In this document: piece by piece, positions 24,900 to 37,618 of the stretch
Layout of the letters: every line of letters starts with the position of its first letter
Position numbering within the stretch: position 1 is the stretch's first letter
Assembly (NCBI GenBank): GCA_043228905.1
Contig: JBHGNT010000010.1
Span: 2,976,001-3,040,000, forward strand
Reading direction: 5' to 3'
DNA from: Azolla caroliniana
Lineage: Eukaryota > Polypodiophyta
Length of the DNA stretch: 64,000 nt
Program-made: the position numbers and the translations under genes
The notes under the pieces: generated by a model
The model's input: only the letters and a program-made list of their open reading frames with translations
What the model was told of the DNA's origin: nothing
Database searches by the model: none

Positions 24900-25250
24900 A
24901 ATATCTTTGCAAAGAAAGTGTTGCCTTTTTACATAGCACCATTTGTGACGGTGTGATGATAATCGTTTCCTTTTTTGCTCATAGTTGTTTTCTTATGTTT
25001 TGATGAGAAGATAGTGTTGCATTTTAACATAGCGCCAATATTATGAATGTGTGATAATGGGTTGTCTTCTTTTGTTCTTACTTATTCTTATACTTTTCAT
25101 AGAACAAATGTTGCTTTTCACCAAGCCATTGATATTCTGAAGGTGTGATAACTGCCCGTCCTTTATCTTTTGTTAAGTATATTCTTATACTGCCCATCGA
25201 AAAAAGTGTAGCCTTTTAACATTGCACCAATGAGGGGTGAATGCATCACA
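24900..25250. repeat. tandem repeat, period about 96 bp, four copies
   Basis: Units begin near 24917, 25012, 25107 and 25205. Each has an AGTGTTGCCTTTTAACATAG-like start and a GTGTGATAA-like middle. The copies are diverged. Confidence 0.8.
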
Positions 25251-27690
25251 ATTGGTTGGTTTTTTTTTTTGTTCTTACATTTGTCATCGTGAGGTTTGAA
25301 TAATGATTGTGTGTTTTTAATGCATAAGCTTTGCTCCTGTTCCCTTTGTGGGATTTCATAGCTTGGATCTATCCCACTTACTCTACAATGATTTGACTCG
25401 ACATTCTTCTCATAGCTTCTACATTTTCTTTTGAATGTGTGGTGGAGGGGAGGGGCATGAGCAGTGCACTTCTTTCGGTTTCTTTGTTTAAATGCATTTC
25501 CCATTAGAAATGGAATCAGTTCATGTCCATGAATGTTCAAATTGTGTCTCTATGTGAAGACAATTTGGATTTGAATGACTACACATAATCACATAGGTTG
25601 TGGACCATGTTATAAACTCATACATCCATCTACTTCATTTAATGAATATGAACACTGTTATTATTTTGGAGGCTTGTTTGATTAAAAGGCATGTGCTATA
25701 TGATCTATAATTAGATATTATTTGTTACGAAAAATCTAGTTCAATAATCTTGAATAGGAGTTTATAGATAGATTGAAAGGCATTAGAAGACATTTCCTTA
25801 TTTAAAGCATGGTAGGTATGGAGACATTGTCAATGGTTAAATGCATTTGTCTTGTACATCTTGAACTACATACTCATCCTACACTAATGTTAAACATGTA
25901 ACTCGCTTATGCTACCTCTTATATTTGCTAGTCTTTCCTAGATTAAATTGTTTCAAGCTCTTTGTCTTGTGTATAGTGTATCATGGATTTAATCTAATTA
26001 ATTCCTTCCTTTTGGGATGCCACTTGTTGATAATAAAAACTTTTTTCTATGATAATCTACAAACTTTGATAGCAAAATGCCCTTTTAATGTCTAAGACAT
26101 GTTGAGCTTGTGCGATTCTCCCCTTGGCAAAAGACATTAATCATAAAGTATTAGATTGAGCATAGAATTAACATACTATTAATAAAAAAGACAAGTTATG
26201 TGAAGGGAGAAATTGAAGTTGAGGCATATTGAGAGGGGTCTAAAGTAGTAAGCTCATGTTATAACATGCATCCCACCATTGCGAATAGTTTCAATTGTAG
26301 TACAAACATTGATAATAAACTACTTGCTTTAGTTTTACATTTCAACATTCCAAAGTGGAAATAAATACAATTAATCATGTTTCTTAAAATAAATGCAATT
26401 ATCCATGAATCAAGGGTACCAAACACAGAGGTGGGTGCTGAATTGTGAAGAGATTGGAGGGTGTCTTTGCTGAATGTGGGTTGTGTGAAGCTCATGTTGT
26501 GGGGATTCTGTTGAGGCTTTCTTGCTTCATTTATACATGTTGTTTTCTTGTAGCCATGCAAAGTGGCTTGTAACATATGAGTTGTTATTATCCGATGTAC
26601 TTTTTCTTAACTAATGGAAGTATAAATGTTTTTTTGGAAAATAAATAAATAAATAAATAAATAAAATCCATGAATCAATTACTAAGTATACCTCCGGACA
26701 TACACCCTATAACTACACTATTGGTCAAATCCATGTGGTGTTATAAATAATATAGAAATTCAAGATATACTAACATGACGTGTTTCCTTGCTTTAACAAT
26801 AAGTTTTACAAAAGACAAGGATCAATGTGGCAATTATGCAAGTTATAAGGTATGAACGGCGTGTATTAACACAATTCCATGAGTACATAGCTCCAAAATG
26901 CAAATAATGGTGCAAAGGCAATAAATTTGAAGCATAACTAGTGTGTAGCTAGGAGCTTCACTAGCATTGTATATGTGAATGATCATTTGAAAGGTGTTTG
27001 AATGAATAAAAGTTATTTGTTTCTTTCCAAACTAACAAATTTTGTTTGCTTGAAAATGAGCATTTGTATTGTGGAAAACAAGATGAATTACAAGTAATAT
27101 CATGCGAATTCATCAAGAAGTTTAATGATGTGACGAAGGAGAGCAATATTGCTTATAAACAAAGTGTTTTTTGTCGAGTACGCAATTATGTCAAGGATCG
27201 AGGGCAAGTGACATCTAGAATGGTTGGGCAAGTAGGGCTGATTGGTATTAAAGAAGGTTGAATGTCAAAGGCATCGTCTCAACATTGTTGAATCTACAAA
27301 GTCTAGATGTTGATTGTCCTATTAGCTAGAAATAGTTGAAAATATGCTCTTGTTGGCAATACTTTGTCCCATGGGTGCTCTATTTTTATGATTGATGTAT
27401 GTTAGTTTGCTTTTGTACAAATATTCACGCATCAATTGTACACCTTATTGTCTTCGACTGATAAAAAATTTGCCCCGTGTACTTGAAACAAATTGTTCTG
27501 AACATTTCCGTAATTGATGTCAAAACTCTTCAAATATATATTGAAAATTAGAAACATTAACTTGGCAACATTTTTAGTAGTTGTGTGGGAAAAGGACACT
27601 TAGTGGACAAGTCATTAGCCCTTAATCTAACAACTACCCCATCTAAAGGCAAATGCGGCTCCAAGTATTTTATAATCATGTACAACTAAG
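25251..27690. other. AT-rich intergenic DNA
   Basis: No gene was recognised. An AAAT tetranucleotide run lies at 26639-26664. Short open frames have no recognisable content. Confidence 0.5.
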
Positions 27691-28420
27691 TTTTAACAAA
27701 AGTCTGCGAGGATAGCAAGTGATCCTCCTCTCATGCCATTAATCATCTAAGGTGTATGAACCTCTATGGTGTAGTATCTTCTTGACAAGGTTCACAATGT
27801 TATCACATGTGTGAATCTTAACTACATACACCATGGGCATGTCCATGGGCATACTCCATTTGAAGTGCTAGCACACCTTCTTCCAAGTGTTCGGTCTTTG
27901 CATGAAAGGCCATGAAGTTGTGTGCCATATAAATAAGCCTACATCTCCCATATGTGAGCAATTCATATTGCTTCTCACATCACTCACAAAAGCAATGCCG
28001 TGTGTTGCCTCCACTGTAGAAAGGGCCATTTTTTTATGTGCAAAGACATTTAAGACATTACACCACTGCCTAAGGTAATCACATAATTAGATGTAGACCC
28101 ATAATCCCAAATCCCTACAAATAAGAATTTGTGTCTATGAAGACATCATCCTTTCAATCATCATCATAATGCATACTCAACTCCTTTGAGGTATCCCAAG
28201 TGGTCCTTTCACAACAAACCAACGTTTATGACCCCAATTAGCCATAAATGATAGGCTGAGTACTCCCATTAATGTTCGGCTTCACAAAAATAATGCATAT
28301 ATGAAATTCTCCACACATATGGGGGCAATGGTGTATGAGACAACCTCCTCATTCCATACACATAGTCAAATAGGCCTTCACTCATTGTGCTATTGGATGG
28401 TTGAAATATGATTTGTTTCA
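27690..28420 (-). mobile_element. copia RNase H relic
   Basis: On the minus strand, degraded copia RNase H blocks can be read in order: LGYLKGVEYAL, STSNYVITLGSGVMS, then MALSTVEATHGIAFV, which corresponds to the usual ALSTxEAEY block. An end resembling the copia C-terminal tail follows. There are many stops and frame changes. No LTR was identified. Confidence 0.65.
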
Positions 28421-28725
28421 CCAAGTTCTTCATGGTGGGGGGGCTCCAAGAGAGGTGTTAGCGGTTAGATCATTGCCTCCCCTTTGGTTGGCAAAATTAT
28501 TGGAAGCGGTACTCAATCACTTATGAGCTTCTAATGATTGCATTAGCTCACAAATGAATCTCTCACACTCTAATATAATGATTTATTAATTAAGAGAACT
28601 TTCTCTCAATGACAAAACTAAGTGCTTTCTCATTAAGTTAATTACACACATGTAGTAACTTGGAGCAATTAACCACTTGCAATTAAGATGTTAATAGCTT
28701 AACACGAGATTTAGCTTCAATGTGG

Positions 28726-28817
28726 AGAGATAGATAGATTATATTATTGTCTTCAGAGGTCAAATATGACCTATGAGAACCAAAAATATTACATTTCACG
28801 TGATACGTGTGAAAGTG

Positions 28818-28850
<33 letters not shown>
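28726..28850 (-). mobile_element. LINE 3' end, severely 5'-truncated
   Basis: On the minus strand the sequence ends with the hairpin arms AGGTCA/TGACCT and an ATCT-type tail, almost identical to 63209-63300. It is followed by an AG microsatellite (28821-28848). It abuts a LINE of the opposite orientation, so it is a separate insertion. Confidence 0.7.
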
Positions 28851-28852
<2 letters not shown>

Positions 28853-28859
28853 CCCTCAC

Positions 28860-30070
28860 AAGATCCGTTCGTCAAGGGTGCCCTCTTAGCCCATTGTTGT
28901 TTGCTATTGTTACTGATCCGTTGTTAGTGATGCTATCAAGGCTTGCAACAAATGGTGACATTGTGGGTCTACACCTTCCGATTGGAGGGCAACTAGTAGC
29001 ACAAGCTTTGGCTGATGATTCTTTCATGTTTCTACAAGCCTCACGAGAGAATCTTGAGAAGGGGATGCTTGTATGGAACCAATTTGCATTGGCTTCCTGA
29101 CTACATATTAATTGGAGGAAGTCTAGTCTCATATCATGTATTGAAAGGGATTTGGAATGTTTAGGATGACAAGGATCCGTAGTGAAGAAAGGCTCTATTT
29201 TTTTACACTTGGGCTATCCATTAGGAATGAATGTTACAAATGGTCAATTGATTGAATGGATGTCTAGTAAGTTGAGGGATAAGTTCATGTATTGGAAGTC
29301 ACAATCTTGGCCATTTCATGTATGCTTGAAGGTTGTACAATGAATTATGGAACCCATGATATTATATTACTTGCCATTGTTGCTATGGAAAAAGAAGGCT
29401 TTGTATTATGTTTTGCAACCTCTTCAATATTTGTTGTGGAAGAAGAGGGATAAGATGGGAATCACTTGGGTTACGTGGAATCATCTAACAACCCCTAAGC
29501 GCTTGGGGGGGCTGGAATATTGAACTTATCTATGCATATGATGGCTCATAGATTTTTCATTATTACAAGACACGTGTTCAAACTGACAACCATGGAATCT
29601 ATTATTCAATATTTCATTGAGAACAAGGTTTTAACACATGGAAGGACAACGATTAAGGCTTCATGGTGGCAATTACTGAATGGATGTATTTCACTTGGGA
29701 TTCCGGGCTCTTCATGTGTTCAACACTTGGTTAATTCATGGCAAAAAACACTTTTGTTATGTGTATGGAAACCGTCATCAAGTAGAGAGCATTGTAGTTC
29801 TTTGCAAAAAGAGTTACTTGTGTCTTCTTGGTTATTATGTTGGCCATGAAAGAAGAGATTGCGCTCTCAATTTAATCGTTTGTTTTGTTTGGGGGTCAAA
29901 GAGGTGGCAGATATAGTTGAGGCTCCATCTCAAAGTCAATTAAACGCATTTAACACAACATGATTGGAATTTAGTATTCCAAGACGGTGTAATCATTATT
30001 GGGATGAGTTACAAGGATTCTCAATATTGCAAGGTTCAATATTTTCCTAGTTTGAATGATGGATCATAAC
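28860..30070 (+). mobile_element. LINE ORF2 fragment: RT C-terminal half and zinc-binding region
   Basis: Plus-strand coding remnants give QGCPLSPLLFAIVTDPLL (28874-28930), the catalytic-site relic ALADDSFMF (29004-29030) and HINWRKSSLI, then about 900 bp of C-terminal LINE sequence with several stops. LADD replaces the usual YADD or FADD. The endonuclease and first half of RT are missing. Confidence 0.8.
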
Positions 30071-32864
30071 AACTTGATTGAGAATTTCTTAGGAATAGGA
30101 AACTTGCTGAAGTATCAACAAATGATGTTTATCATAAGATAATTGGGAGTCATATGTGGGTAGCGAAAAGAGTCATAAAAGTATACGGAATCAGCCCTGG
30201 TTTCATTTAAACCCTTCATAATGGAAGTCAGCATACAAAGTTGCTTCTCCCCCAACGTGAGTATGCAAGAGCTCTTCGTTACAAAAGTGAAAGTCAAGAC
30301 ACATATGTGACAATTCATACACACTCCCAATTGGTTATCAGCCACCCAAATTGTATATGTATAACATATTTGTGAAGGCTAAGTGTTGTTTAGGGTGTGA
30401 TTGCATTGCCATTTTCACCCTCAAGTCTCTAGGAGCTATTGGCCAGCTATGCAAAGAGAAAATTTAAACATCACCTTTCTCTTCCTGACAATGAATAATC
30501 ACAACTATTAATGAAAATGAGCGCATTATCACGATGGTCGGAAGAGTTTATGAATGACTCCTAGGATGAAGTGGGAAAACAAATAATGTTGGGGCAACGA
30601 CTTGTGCCTACTTGTGCCTATCACATGTGCACATAAAACCAACATGATTTGTCTAGATCATGACATATGGTGAAAAACTGTACATTTCCAACAATGACAA
30701 TGAATATAGTACCATTTTTCTGGTGCCATGTGAGCTTAGAATATGTGCAAACCTCGAGCTTCAAAATATTATATGCTCGAGCATTTGCTAATTTACTTAA
30801 TGTTTTAATCCTTTCAGGCATCCGATGGCTCTTGATCACCAAAATTGAACGTTTCTTTAATTCCCTTCAAAAAAATTCTAGAGAAACCTTTCACCTTGTT
30901 TACAAAACTAAAAACCTAGTCAGCAAGGAAATGAATGTGCAAAAACTTCGTAAATGCTTTAGAGTTTGAATATACATTCATAACATTTGATGTAAAAAAA
31001 ACTGATATTTGATCATCCATATTTTGTAAGGCAACATAAATAATTCACTTGTTCAATCTTGCTTCCAATATATAGATTAAGGCCCATGAAATCTTTTGAT
31101 TCATGTCTCTTAATGTTACTGCAAAAAAAACTTTTTCTTATTCATCTAATTGTAAATCCCATTTGCTATTGACATTCTAATTAATGGAGCTCAAAATGCT
31201 TTATTATCTCCATTCATTCATCTATGCATCCTTAGTTTTATTCAGTATGATTCTGATTCCCTTAAAGTTGTACATACTCATGAAGCCCAAATATGTCAGT
31301 ATGATTCTGATTTCCTTAGTTTTATTCAGTATGATTCTGATTCAGTATTTATGCAGAACATACCACAAATTTGTTGCAGTTTTCAGCAGAGGATGAGCTT
31401 TGATAGTAGTCATTTGCATTGCTTTCTCACCCTGTCAAAATAAGACAACCTTCAAGTTGTTGTGATGGCAGACAAGATGTGAACCAAAAATGGATGGAAC
31501 AACAAATTCCGACAAAGATACTTTTAGACCAGAAAGAGCTGAACGTATGGTAAGATTCAAACAATATTTAACCCGTGCTTAAGAAGAGCTTTACACTAAA
31601 ATAGCTGAGGCAGCTCATTTTTACCACTTAACATAGCGTCCACCTCAGCTATCCAGGCAATGGACAGCCAATTCTAATGGGTCTATACCTGGCCTAGTTG
31701 ATCTACTAATGTATGATTACTCATATACTTGTAACAATATCCAATGTGTATGTCCAGACCATAGTGTCCTGACAGTGGAAGACCAAATGGCCATTCATGA
31801 GAATCACAATGGGTCTACCTCTTTCCCCATCGAAACCATTAACTGCATCAAACAGGTTAATAAGGTTCCCATTCTTGAAAATCATACTCAAACTCACATA
31901 ATGGTGCATTACTAAAAATCTGGCTGACCTAATATAGTGCATTGCCGAGATTTAGGTTAGCATACTGAAAGGATAACACTAGTCAGGCTATGTTTCCTGG
32001 AAAAATGGTACAGAAATAATTTCACACCACTTCCTACTGCTTTCACAGAATAGAATCATAACCGAAAAGGTACAAAATGCACGTGAGTTTCCATCCTAGT
32101 TTTTCATAGCATAAAATATCACTGAATAACCTTAGCGAAAATATGTACACAACATTGGAATACGAAAATGAAATGCATAATAGACACACAAGTAATGTGA
32201 GGATCACAAAATATAGCGTGGCCATAGCAAACCATCAGGACGAGTTATTTTATGGGATTTATTCAGCTACTTTAGAACTGTTTTGAGATGATTGTTCATT
32301 CCACAAATAACTATATCTTCATTTTCCATGACTTCTGAATGTGCTCCTTCCCTCAAACACCTCCAGATGACTCTTCAAATCATTTAGAACATGTACAATA
32401 GGATTAAAATTTTCATAAATTTTCAAAAAATCTCCACACCAGTAGGAGTACAGAAAAACCAGTCAAAAACCATGCATGTGTGTATGAATGAATGAATGCA
32501 TATTGATTGTATGCACGTATGAAAGAATGATTAATGTATGAGTATATGTATGTTTGCAAATGAATGAATGTGTTTGAATAAATGTATGCATGCATGCCGT
32601 ATATGAATAATTTTGGATGTGTGATTGTAGACATGTATGAATGACTGATTGTATGAATGTATATATGTGTATAAATGTGTGTATAAATGCATGAGTGAAT
32701 GGATGTGCGTATAAATATAGGTTATATGTGTACATTTTGAAAAGCTATTGTTAAGCCTCCTGTTTAATAAAATAGTTAGATGTTTTTGCAGAAATTAGTT
32801 GAGTTGAGCTGTGGCATTCATGCCATGAATCATTACATATATCTTTGATGGACCTTAGATGTAC
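30071..32864. other. intergenic or intronic DNA without recognised genes
   Basis: No supported coding feature. Given the helicase-like exon at 32865-32966 on the minus strand, further exons of that gene could lie here. A minus-strand stretch near 31370-31430, preceded by a CAG acceptor, is the only weak candidate. A degenerate CAGTATGATTCTGATT repeat occurs at 31232-31350. Confidence 0.35.
32470..32720. repeat. degenerate ATGA/ATGT microsatellite
   Basis: An interrupted tetranucleotide array (AATG, TATG, GTAT) spans about 250 bp and explains the Tyr/His/Thr-rich open frames on the other strand. Confidence 0.85.
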
Positions 32865-32966
32865 CTTGATTACAAAATGCTTGATCTGAAACTTTTTCGT
32901 TTGGCCAATTCGATGAATATGCGCGATTGCCTGTTCCTGGACAGGTACTGGGTTCCACCATGGATC
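32865..32966 (-). CDS. single exon of a SNF2-family helicase (motifs V-VI)
   Basis: A 102-bp, phase-0 exon on the minus strand is flanked by a TTTTTCAG acceptor and a GTACAT donor. It encodes DPWWNPVPVQEQAIAH and then IHRIGQTKKFQIKHF. This is the DPWWNP...Q.A..RIHRIGQ signature of the helicase C-terminal domain of SNF2/RAD5-type chromatin or repair ATPases. One family residue is changed: the Arg before IHRIGQ is His. Neither the exon that should precede it (GGVGLNL block) nor the one after it (VEER block) was found nearby. The rest may be separated by long introns, or this may be a stranded pseudogene exon. Confidence 0.7.
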
Positions 32967-34020
32967 CTGAAAAATATAGTAACGGTGTCATCAACAGCCT
33001 CAAAACGTTTGAAAAAGCTATGGAATATATACATACATATATATATATATATTCAAGAGAAGTGTTTCTTCTTTCTTCACCCCCAGTATAGTCAGATCAG
33101 ACGACTACCATAACAAATGCATTTTGAAGCAGTTATTTGTGAAGTTTATGCCTTCATAGACAAGAGCATCTTCACCCTATGCAATGGAAATAGAAGAGAT
33201 TGAGCCCATGAAAGTCTTTTGATTCATTTCTAGGTCTGCATTTTTTAAAATTGTACAGAAAAAACATACATCAAATAAGAGTGATCATTTCTTACATACT
33301 AAAATGAAGGTCATACCATACTTGGATTCGATTTCAAAATCAGAGAAATACAGTTCCAAGTTGCTGTTGTGATACTGTGCGCCCATCCAAAAACACACAT
33401 GTAGTAGTATTACTACAAAACATCCAAACAAATGTCAGACAGGAAAGACTGGCAGAGAATTGTTCTATTTCTTTAAACAAAATAGCATTTGGATTGTTAA
33501 AAAAAGACATACAAAGCCTATCTGTATGGCCTATAAGAGTGTCGTAGATCATTGGGTAGCGAATTACACGCACTAGATGCTAAAGTCCTGTGCACGATGA
33601 ATTAGAAAGCACAATCTGAGAAAAAAACCATTAATCTATTGAGAGAGAGAGAGAGAGACAAATGGCAAATGGCATTAGATAAATGGATATATATCATTGA
33701 GTATTGGAATCTGATTGATATACCATTAATCCTCAGTCTCGAATGGACACGAGGGGATCGACAGACTCGAGTGATGATTAACACGCGATTAGGATCGAAC
33801 CACACACGATTAAGGGAATGCACGCGAGATTAAGACAAAAATGAGAGCAAAAATATATCTATATATATATATATACGGGATATCTTTATAAATTTAGGTT
33901 TACAACGATTAGAGACAGACTATCACTACCATGATGAAATCAGTGGCTTTTTACAAAACAATCATACGATTAGAGCACAAAACTAAAGGGAGGCTATGGA
34001 GTTTCTCATTGTTCAATTAA
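32967..34020. other. flank of the helicase exon
   Basis: No further exon could be assigned. The region holds a TA run (33033-33050), an AG run (33641-33658) and another TA run (33858-33874). Confidence 0.4.
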
Positions 34021-34320
34021 ATCTAACAATAGGCTACTTAGTTATGAATTGATGCATGTAATGATGAGTCATGATATACCTATCTTAGTCTTAAGCTTTA
34101 GTTAACAAATCTAACAAAAAGGCTACTTGTTATGAACTGATGCATGTAATGATGAATCATGCTATACCTATCTTAGTCTTAAGCTTTAGTTAACAAATCT
34201 AACAATAGGATGCTTGTTATGAACAAATCTAACAAAATAGGCTACTTGTTATGAACTCATGCATGTAATGTAATGAGTCATGCTATACCTATCTTAGTCT
34301 TAAGCTTTTAAGTTAACAAG
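34021..34320. repeat. 88-bp tandem repeat, three copies plus a fragment
   Basis: Units at 34021-34108 and 34109-34196 are followed by a 29-bp partial unit and a third unit at 34226-34320. Each contains GGCTACTTGTTATGAAC, TGCATGTAATGATGAGTCAT and CTATCTTAGTCTTAAGC. Similarity between units is high. Confidence 0.92.
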
Positions 34321-34330
34321 ACTTCATGAT

Positions 34331-34808
34331 TAACAATCGGCAACGGTTCGGTTCGGTTGGTTCGGTTGGAGAGGGAGGGTCCAAACTGAACCGTTTAATT
34401 TTTTTGGAACCTGAACCAAACCGAACCGAACCGCGAAACCGTTAAACATTTTTTTTTCAAACCGTTAAACCGTAAAAACCTCGGTTTCGTGGTTCGGTTT
34501 CGGTTTTCAACATAGGTCAAATTTTTACTTTTTTTAAAATTTTTTATAATATTTCATTTTTTAAAATTTTTAAAATTTTTAAAATTTTTAAGATGTTCCT
34601 AAAATGTGAAAATAAGGTCTAAAAATGAAAAGATTGTTTAGAAACAAATTTTAAAATTTTTTAAATAAAATAAAAAAATAAAAAATAAAAAACCGTTAAA
34701 CCGTTTAAACCACGGTTTTTTACTGATGAAACTGAACCGAACCGTTAAGCCGTTAAACCGCGGTTTCGCGGTTCGGTTCAGTTCAAACCGAACCGTTGTT
34801 GATTGTTA
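34331..34808. mobile_element. hAT-type MITE, 478 bp, with 8-bp target duplication
   Basis: Terminal inverted repeats begin TAACAATC followed by CAACGGTTCGGTT at both ends, with one to two mismatches. TTCATGAT directly flanks the element on both sides (34323-34330 and 34809-34816), an exact 8-bp target duplication typical of hAT elements. The interior is AT-rich and noncoding, with many CGGTT/AACCG motifs that form a large foldback. No transposase is encoded. Confidence 0.93.
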
Positions 34809-34816
34809 TTCATGAT

Positions 34817-35090
34817 GTAAATAGTATGCATGCATTCCATCATCTTGTGGGTCATAAACTCATGTATCTCAATAATTTTGGATTATATAGAGAAGAGCAT
34901 AGCCTTTGAGCTCTATCTAGAGATTATATTGATATGTGATTAGTGATCTAGATTAATATCTGATCGCTCTTCGATCTTGCTTAATCATCTATTCTATAAC
35001 ACTACTCGCTGTGTGACTTGAGTGGACCTTCACTTTTTCCCCTTTTCTAGCTTTGGTCACTCCACATCACAACAACGTTCTCAAACATAG
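34817..35090. other. spacer
   Basis: No recognised feature. Confidence 0.4.
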
Positions 35091-35094
35091 TTGT

Positions 35095-35960
35095 ATCGAA
35101 TCTCCGTACGTTTTGATGCTAAATGTTGGATTTGAGAGATGGCACCTTGGTTGTCAATATATAAGGCCGAAGCCAAGCTCGGGATGGTACATCCAGACAT
35201 GCCAACTAGTCGACTGAGCCATAGTGCTTCTTTAGCTACATCAAATGCAACTACCTATTCTGCCTCATTCGTTGAGGCCATCTTGCACTCCGTAAGTTTG
35301 GTTCTCTAGGCGATTGCTCCACCTACAAAATTTGGAGGAAATAGCGAAATGTTGGTTTCTAATTGTCTAGGCATACTGCATAGCCAACTAAGTCGGTAGT
35401 TTTGAATTGAGGGTTTCTCAAGTCGAATCTTATGCTTAGCTTGTGTGTCAATCAAATATCCAAAGATATTCTTCGTTGCATTCTAGCGTATTGAGATTGT
35501 TCCACCTACAAAATTAGGAAGAAATAGCAAAATGCTGGTTTCTAATTGTCTTGGCATCTTGCATAGCCAACTAAGTCGATAGTTTTGAATTGAGGGTTTC
35601 TCAGGTCGAATCTAATGCTTAACTTGTGTGTCAATCAAATATCTAAAGATATGCTTTGTTGCATTCTAGTGTATTCAATTGAGGTGGTGCATAAATTTTC
35701 TTACAATACCAACTTTATGTGCTAACTTATGTTAGGTTGTGAACATTGGGTACGTCAAAGAGCCAACAACCAATGCATATAGTACCAACTTCATATGATC
35801 CACTCCCGATCCACTACTGCTGAAAATACCTTGTCGAAAATTAGTGTGTATACTTTTTTGAAACCCTTTGTAATCAACCTAGCCTTATACTTGTCACAGA
35901 TGAGCGATTGCATGACTTGAACTATGAAATTCGTAACCAATGTTGTTCACCTTTATTGTT
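35095..35960 (-). mobile_element. copia RNase H relic
   Basis: On the minus strand, degraded blocks LVGYAVCLDN, VGGAIA, KLTECKMASTNEAEY and KEALWLSRLVGMSG match the copia RNase H domain. No intact frame or LTR remains. It is a different copy from 27690-28420. Confidence 0.75.
35312..35680. repeat. tandem duplication (about 185 bp) in the copia relic
   Basis: Copies at about 35312-35494 and 35495-35680 share GGTTTCTAATTGTCT, TAGCCAACTAAGTCG and TTTTGAATTGAGGGTTTCTC. Several substitutions separate them. Confidence 0.88.
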
Positions 35961-36066
35961 ATCAAAGGTAGCACACATATTTATAAAAGGCATGCATGAA
36001 AAGAAAGTTAGAGGCGAAGGCTATTCATTATATGGGGAAATGTTCGAGTCCGAATCTTGGTTGTCC

Positions 36067-37618
36067 GAACTTGGGTGAAATGGTTGTTTGGTAGTTAAGT
36101 GACTCTTGTACTACCAAACAGGTACAATAAACAAGGAATAAGGGGAATATCTTGGAAAAGTGGAAGAGAGAAGGCATTTAAAGAGTTGCTGATTGTAGAG
36201 AGAGAAGAATCTAGGAAGAGAGAGAATGTCGAAGACAGATAATAAAGATGGTGGAGTTTTGGCATATTCTGTGCATTCTGAATTAATGAGAGACTTTACT
36301 TTCAAAAAATAGAACAATTGTATATCTTTTCCTTCCCATGGAGTGCTCTGAAGTACCAGAACTGCCATGTTATGGAGCAATATTTCTGTACTTATTACAT
36401 GCTATGTTGCTAGTTTGACTTATATCTTATGTGATGCTAGAAGCCTTTTTGGAAGTACATGATTAGAAGGTACTTTTGGCATTTCAAAAACATGCCCATC
36501 ATGAATCTCAAGGATACATGGGATACGTCGCCTTTAGCTTCAACCTCCTAAATATAAATATCTAGTTTACACGATTATTGTCTCTGCTCATTGTTAGCAA
36601 AATTAATCCTTAAATGAAATGTAATAGCGTGTTTTTTTGCTTCTATGCAGAGAGACATCAAACCTGTAAAATCATCATTCGATAGAATTCAAGAGGATAA
36701 TCTACCTGAATATCTTGGAATCGAGTTGCAGAAAAAGGACACTGGTTCAGTATGCTTGTCTAGGAACAATGTTCCCTTGGAGGAGAGTGACAGTGCACAT
36801 CACAATTACCAACCATTGTTAAATAAAAACGAAAATGGATCTCACAAGTCTAGAGGCAATTCTCGAGTCAACAAATTACATAAACCATTGGCGTCACGCG
36901 ATGAAAAAAAGTTCGCCAGATCACGGATTTCCCATACTAATCTTGAAATCCACAACATCAAAATCACCCAGGTGTGAAAGTTTTGGAATATGACAAGTTT
37001 TCAGCATTTGACTTCGTACGTTTAAATTAACTTCATATGTTTAAATTGAATATACTGATAGCCAATTACCCATTTGATGATAACTGCAATACAAAAGCAT
37101 GAGCTCATGACTCATAGTAGAGATTTTAATAGCCATGTGATGAAACTCGACATAACTTGCACATCAAGGCCTCTACTTTAAGAGCATATTTTTTCTTTGC
37201 ATTTTTTAACTGATCTCCTGTTTGCTAACAACACATTGGAAAGCAACACATTTTTTACCTTCTATATCTAAACTGGTCTATTTTGTCTGGAAACTGCACA
37301 TAATCAGTAAAAACTTATGATCCTATTGTAGCAAAACCCAAATTGTGAATCATGTTAAATGTGGAAATCCCCAAAGTAACAATTAATCCATCTGTTACGG
37401 CCCTTGTCATCATCAATGATAGTTCTAAGTGTGAATGTATGATCTAACGTAGAGAACCTTCTCTTGGATCCTCCTGCGAATTGATGCGTATAACTTGGTT
37501 TCCTGTGTCTAGATTCTAGAGTTGCCACATATCCTGTTTAAGAATCTTGTGGTTTCAAGAAGGATGATAATCATTCTATAACCGAACCATTGAGTATTTT
37601 TTTGACTTTCATGACATC
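36067..37618. repeat. segmental duplication, copy 2 (first copy at 6294-7839)
   Basis: Same orientation as copy 1. Differences include a 17-bp insertion near 36520, small indels and scattered substitutions. Flanking sequence on both sides is unrelated to that of copy 1. Confidence 0.95.
36651..36971 (+). pseudogene. duplicated single exon of the SABRE-like gene
   Basis: This is a 321-bp, phase-0 exon with its CAG acceptor and GT donor intact. It differs from 6871-7191 at two third-codon positions only, so the encoded 107 residues are identical. None of the other SABRE-like exons follow; the duplication ends inside the next intron and is followed by chromovirus remnants. It could not produce the protein, but its splice sites could be used as a cassette in a read-through transcript. 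Confidence 0.9.

Noticed and set aside
32463-32735. Tyr/His/Thr-rich secreted peptide on the minus strand
   Set aside because: It is the translation of a tetranucleotide microsatellite.
34021-34320. CRISPR-like array
   Set aside because: The units are contiguous 88-bp tandem repeats without unique spacers, in a plant nuclear context.
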